From Streptomyces sp. SW4 (GTDB lineage: Bacteria; Actinomycetota; Actinomycetes; Streptomycetales; Streptomycetaceae), in NCBI GenBank assembly GCA_003248315.1, contig QKWM01000004.1, positions 5,019,001 through 5,083,000 on the forward strand: a stretch of DNA of 64,000 nt, read 5' to 3'. Both the position numbers and the translations under genes were made by a program. The notes beneath the pieces were generated by a model, which saw only the letters and a program-made list of their open reading frames with translations, was not told the DNA's origin and ran no database searches. Shown in pieces: positions 61,741-64,000 of this stretch (position 1 is its first letter; each line of letters begins with the position of its first letter).

Positions 61741-64000
61741 GTGGAACAGGCGCAGCACGACGTCGCCACGGGCGGAACGGACCGGCCCGCACCGCGGACC
61801 GGGGGATCCGGCACCGCACTGGAACTCCTCGTCCACGGAGTGGGCGGCACGACACCGGAGCGGATGCTCGACGACCCGCGCACCGTGCGGATCACCGGCG
61901 ACGACGTCGCGGCCGTCTTCCGCCGCGCCGACGACGTCGACGCCGAGTCCCGGCCCGGGGACCACCGGGGCCGCCCGGTCCCCGAGGCGTACGTCTGGTG
62001 CAACCTCACCTCCGGCAACGGCACCCGCGCCCTGTGGCTGCTGCTCCTGCCGTTCATGGTGGTCAACCTCGCCCACTGGATGCGGCCGGCCGCCCGGGGC
62101 CGGGACCGGACGGTGCGGCTGTACGGCGTGCTGGTGCGGCTGGCCGGACTGACCCTGACGGTGCTGCTGGTCGCCGCGGCCTGCGAGGTCGCCCTGGACC
62201 TGATCGCCTGGCAGTGCGCGGGCACCCGCGCGTGCGCGGGCCGGCACTCCTGGCTGGGCTTCCTGTCCCCGTCCGGGTCGGACGGCGGCTGGTGGAGCCG
62301 GCCCGGCCGCAGGCTCGCCCTCGCCGCCGTCGTGCCCGCCGCGCTCACCGGCCTGCTCTGGTATCTGTCCCTGCGCACCTGGCGGGCGTACGAGTCGCAG
62401 CAGCCGCTCGACCGCACGCCCGACGCCGACGAGGTGCCCGGCCCCACCGCCCTCGGCCGGCCCGGCTTCTGGTACGGGCGCCGGCTGGTGGCCCGGCTGC
62501 GCGCCGCGCACACCGCGGCGGCACTGCTCACCGTCGCGGCGGCGGTCGGCGCACCGGCGGCCCGCTTCGACCGCCGGGCCGGCGGACCCGCCGTCCTCGA
62601 CGTGCTGGGCCGGGTCCTGGAGGGCGCACTGGTCGCCGGCGCCCTCGTCGTGGTGGCCGTCGTCTGCCGCCGTGGCCGCAGCGAACGGCGCCTGGACCGC
62701 ACGCTCGACGAGCACCTGGTCCGCCGGCTGCCCTTCGCCGCGCTCGGCCTGCTCGCCCTCGCCGTGCTGTACGCCGGCTGGGAACGGCCGGGCTGGGCCT
62801 CGTCGGGCCGGCTGCCCGGCGACGCGACCTTCGGCGGCATCATCCTGGTCCAGGGCCTGCTCGTGGTCGCCCTCGGCGTCGTCGCCCACCTGCTGCACCG
62901 CACCGACGGGCACGCGCGCACCGCGATGCGCGGCCTCGGCGGACCGGCGGTCGCCATGCTGGCCTGCGCCCTGGGCGGGGTGATGTCCGGCGGCGTCGCC
63001 CAGCGGGTGTCGGACTGGCTGGACGGCACCGGCGCCCGTCTGCCCGGGCCCCCGGTCCTGCTGACCTGGCAGGCCTCCGTCATCCCGCCGCTGCTCGTCC
63101 TGGTGCTGCTGCTGTGCGGCGCCCTCGCCCTGCGCACCTGGCGGCGGGCCCGCGCCGAACAGGCCGCCGTGGCCGGCGAACACCCCGGCGAGGCCGGCGA
63201 CAGCGCACGCACCCGCCGCATCGCGACCGCCCGCGCGATGGCCGGCCTCACCGACCGCGCGCCCCTGGTCGTCGCCGTCACCGCCGCGGCGACCCTCCTG
63301 GCGGGCGCCGGGGCCCTCGCCGGCGCCCTGGCCACCGACCGCGTCCCCGCCGACGCCGCACGGGACACGCCCGCCTTCGTGCAGGGCGCCGCACACACCG
63401 CGCAGGCCCTGGGCTCCTGGCTGATCGGCCTCGGCTTCATACTGTTCGTCACCTGGGGCCGCCGCGCCTACAAGGACGCCTCCGCCCGGCGCACCATCGG
63501 CATCCTCTGGGACGTGGGCACCTTCTGGCCGCGCGCCGCCCACCCCTTCGCCCCGCCCTGCTACGCCGAGCGCGCCGTGCCCGACCTCACCTGGCGCATG
63601 GCCACCTGGACCCGCGCCACCGGCGGCCGGCTCGTGATCTCCGGGCACTCCCAGGGCAGCGTGCTCGCCGCCGCCGCGGCCTGGCAGCTGGCGCCGTCCG
63701 CCCGCAGACGCGTCGCCCTGCTCACCTACGGCTCCCCGCTGGAACGGCTCTACGGCCGCTGGTTCCCCGCCCACTTCGGGCCGGAGGCCCTCGGCTCCCT
63801 GCACGCGGAGGTCGACTGCTGGCGCAACCTGTACCGGCTCACCGACCCGATCGGCGGCCCGGTGCGGCTGTCCGGCGACCGCGGCCCGGCCGTGGACCGC
63901 GAACCCCTCAAGGACCCGCTCGCGTACGGCCGTACGGCCGCGCATCCGCTGCCCGCGCCGATCCTCGGCCACTCCGAGTACCAGGCCGACCCGGCGTTCG
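61741..64000 (+). CDS. Large membrane protein with an alpha/beta-hydrolase (lipase-like) motif, cut by the window end
   Basis: At least 753 residues, open to the last base. It begins LELLVHGVGGTTPERMLDDP, a lipase-type oxyanion segment (HGVGG), and has about eight membrane helices between residues 100 and 575 (ALWLLLLPFMVVNLAHWM, LTLTVLLVAAACEVALDLI, LALAAVVPAALTGLLWYL, and others). After the last helix comes RLVISGHSQGSVLAAAAAWQL, a clear G-x-S-x-G nucleophile elbow, then LLTYGSPLERLYGRWFPAHFG. So the hydrolase active site appears to be assembled from parts on both sides of the membrane block. Function unknown. GTG 61741 is preceded by GGGGGAAGAGCGGG. Unlike its neighbours the frame is uninterrupted for 2.26 kb. 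Confidence 0.8.
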   Translation, partial: MEQAQHDVATGGTDRPAPRTGGSGTALELLVHGVGGTTPERMLDDPRTVRITGDDVAAVFRRADDVDAESRPGDHRGRPVPEAYVWCNLTSGNGTRALWLLLLPFMVVNLAHWMRPAARGRDRTVRLYGVLVRLAGLTLTVLLVAAACEVALDLIAWQCAGTRACAGRHSWLGFLSPSGSDGGWWSRPGRRLALAAVVPAALTGLLWYLSLRTWRAYESQQPLDRTPDADEVPGPTALGRPGFWYGRRLVARLRAAHTAAALLTVAAAVGAPAARFDRRAGGPAVLDVLGRVLEGALVAGALVVVAVVCRRGRSERRLDRTLDEHLVRRLPFAALGLLALAVLYAGWERPGWASSGRLPGDATFGGIILVQGLLVVALGVVAHLLHRTDGHARTAMRGLGGPAVAMLACALGGVMSGGVAQRVSDWLDGTGARLPGPPVLLTWQASVIPPLLVLVLLLCGALALRTWRRARAEQAAVAGEHPGEAGDSARTRRIATARAMAGLTDRAPLVVAVTAAATLLAGAGALAGALATDRVPADAARDTPAFVQGAAHTAQALGSWLIGLGFILFVTWGRRAYKDASARRTIGILWDVGTFWPRAAHPFAPPCYAERAVPDLTWRMATWTRATGGRLVISGHSQGSVLAAAAAWQLAPSARRRVALLTYGSPLERLYGRWFPAHFGPEALGSLHAEVDCWRNLYRLTDPIGGPVRLSGDRGPAVDREPLKDPLAYGRTAAHPLPAPILGHSEYQADPAF

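Overview
The window is very GC-rich, with strongly G/C-biased third codon positions, many GTG starts, 4-base ATGA/GTGA gene overlaps and leaderless-looking promoters. Gene content (DUF5134, DUF6421, DUF6332, DUF6986, mycothiol- and F420-type enzymes, many TetR/LacI/ROK/DeoR/MarR regulators, a membrane Ser/Thr kinase) points to the chromosome of a Streptomyces or close relative. From memory the etfBA and copZ-copA neighbourhoods resemble the S. coelicolor right-of-left-arm region, but I could not check this. I see no rRNA, tRNA, CRISPR array, prophage, IS element or PKS/NRPS cluster: this is ordinary chromosomal 'accessory-core' DNA.

Layout. 1-8.5 kb: TetR (cut by the window edge), PAP2 phosphatase, M56 peptidase, DUF5134 membrane protein, a FUSC transporter-MarR operon with its own operator, two VOC proteins, GNAT, GDPD. 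8.7-12.6 kb: an overlapping operon DUF6421-SDR-threonine-aldolase-like PLP enzyme, then a leaderless transglutaminase-like gene. 12.6-18.1 kb: acyltransferase, thioredoxin, flavin reductase, etfB-etfA with a strong terminator, and a DUF6986/CitE-like lyase behind an IclR-type box. 18.2-29.3 kb: receptor kinase, an unknown AIGSNA protein, divergent LacI/ROK kinase around a perfect operator, a small secreted protein, an AAA-NUDIX fusion, M20 dipeptidase, geranylgeranyl-reductase-like flavoprotein, and an F420-type protein divergent from its TetR with paired operators. 29.4-33 kb: membrane acyltransferase 3 and a GT2-polysialyltransferase pair (wall polymer candidates). 33.2-40 kb: two-component system, DUF6332, MarR, mycothiol-dependent isomerase, cysteine desulfurase-like protein and a DUF3533 membrane protein. 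40.3-44.3 kb: Gfo/Idh/MocA-PmoA sugar operon, ArsR-SRPBCC operon, PAP2. 44.6-48.5 kb: copper module copZ-copA with a divergent secreted His-rich protein and four CsoR-type boxes. 48.5-54 kb: DeoR/SIS/class II aldolase, RlmG-like methyltransferase, an alkB remnant, ROK regulator. 54-64 kb: SHOCT-ABC exporter operon, anti-sigma-type ATPase, cysteine-synthase-like enzyme, DeoR, and a large membrane protein with a lipase motif that runs off the end.

Quality caveat. Roughly half of the genes change reading frame once to four times, almost always at a short G or C run and in a way that one added base repairs, even in highly conserved genes such as etfA and copA. I therefore annotate composite CDSs from true start to true stop and treat the shifts as probable sequencing deletions, not biology. 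Several genes and intergenic regions also carry tandem repeats, mostly with an 18-bp period that encodes hexapeptides.
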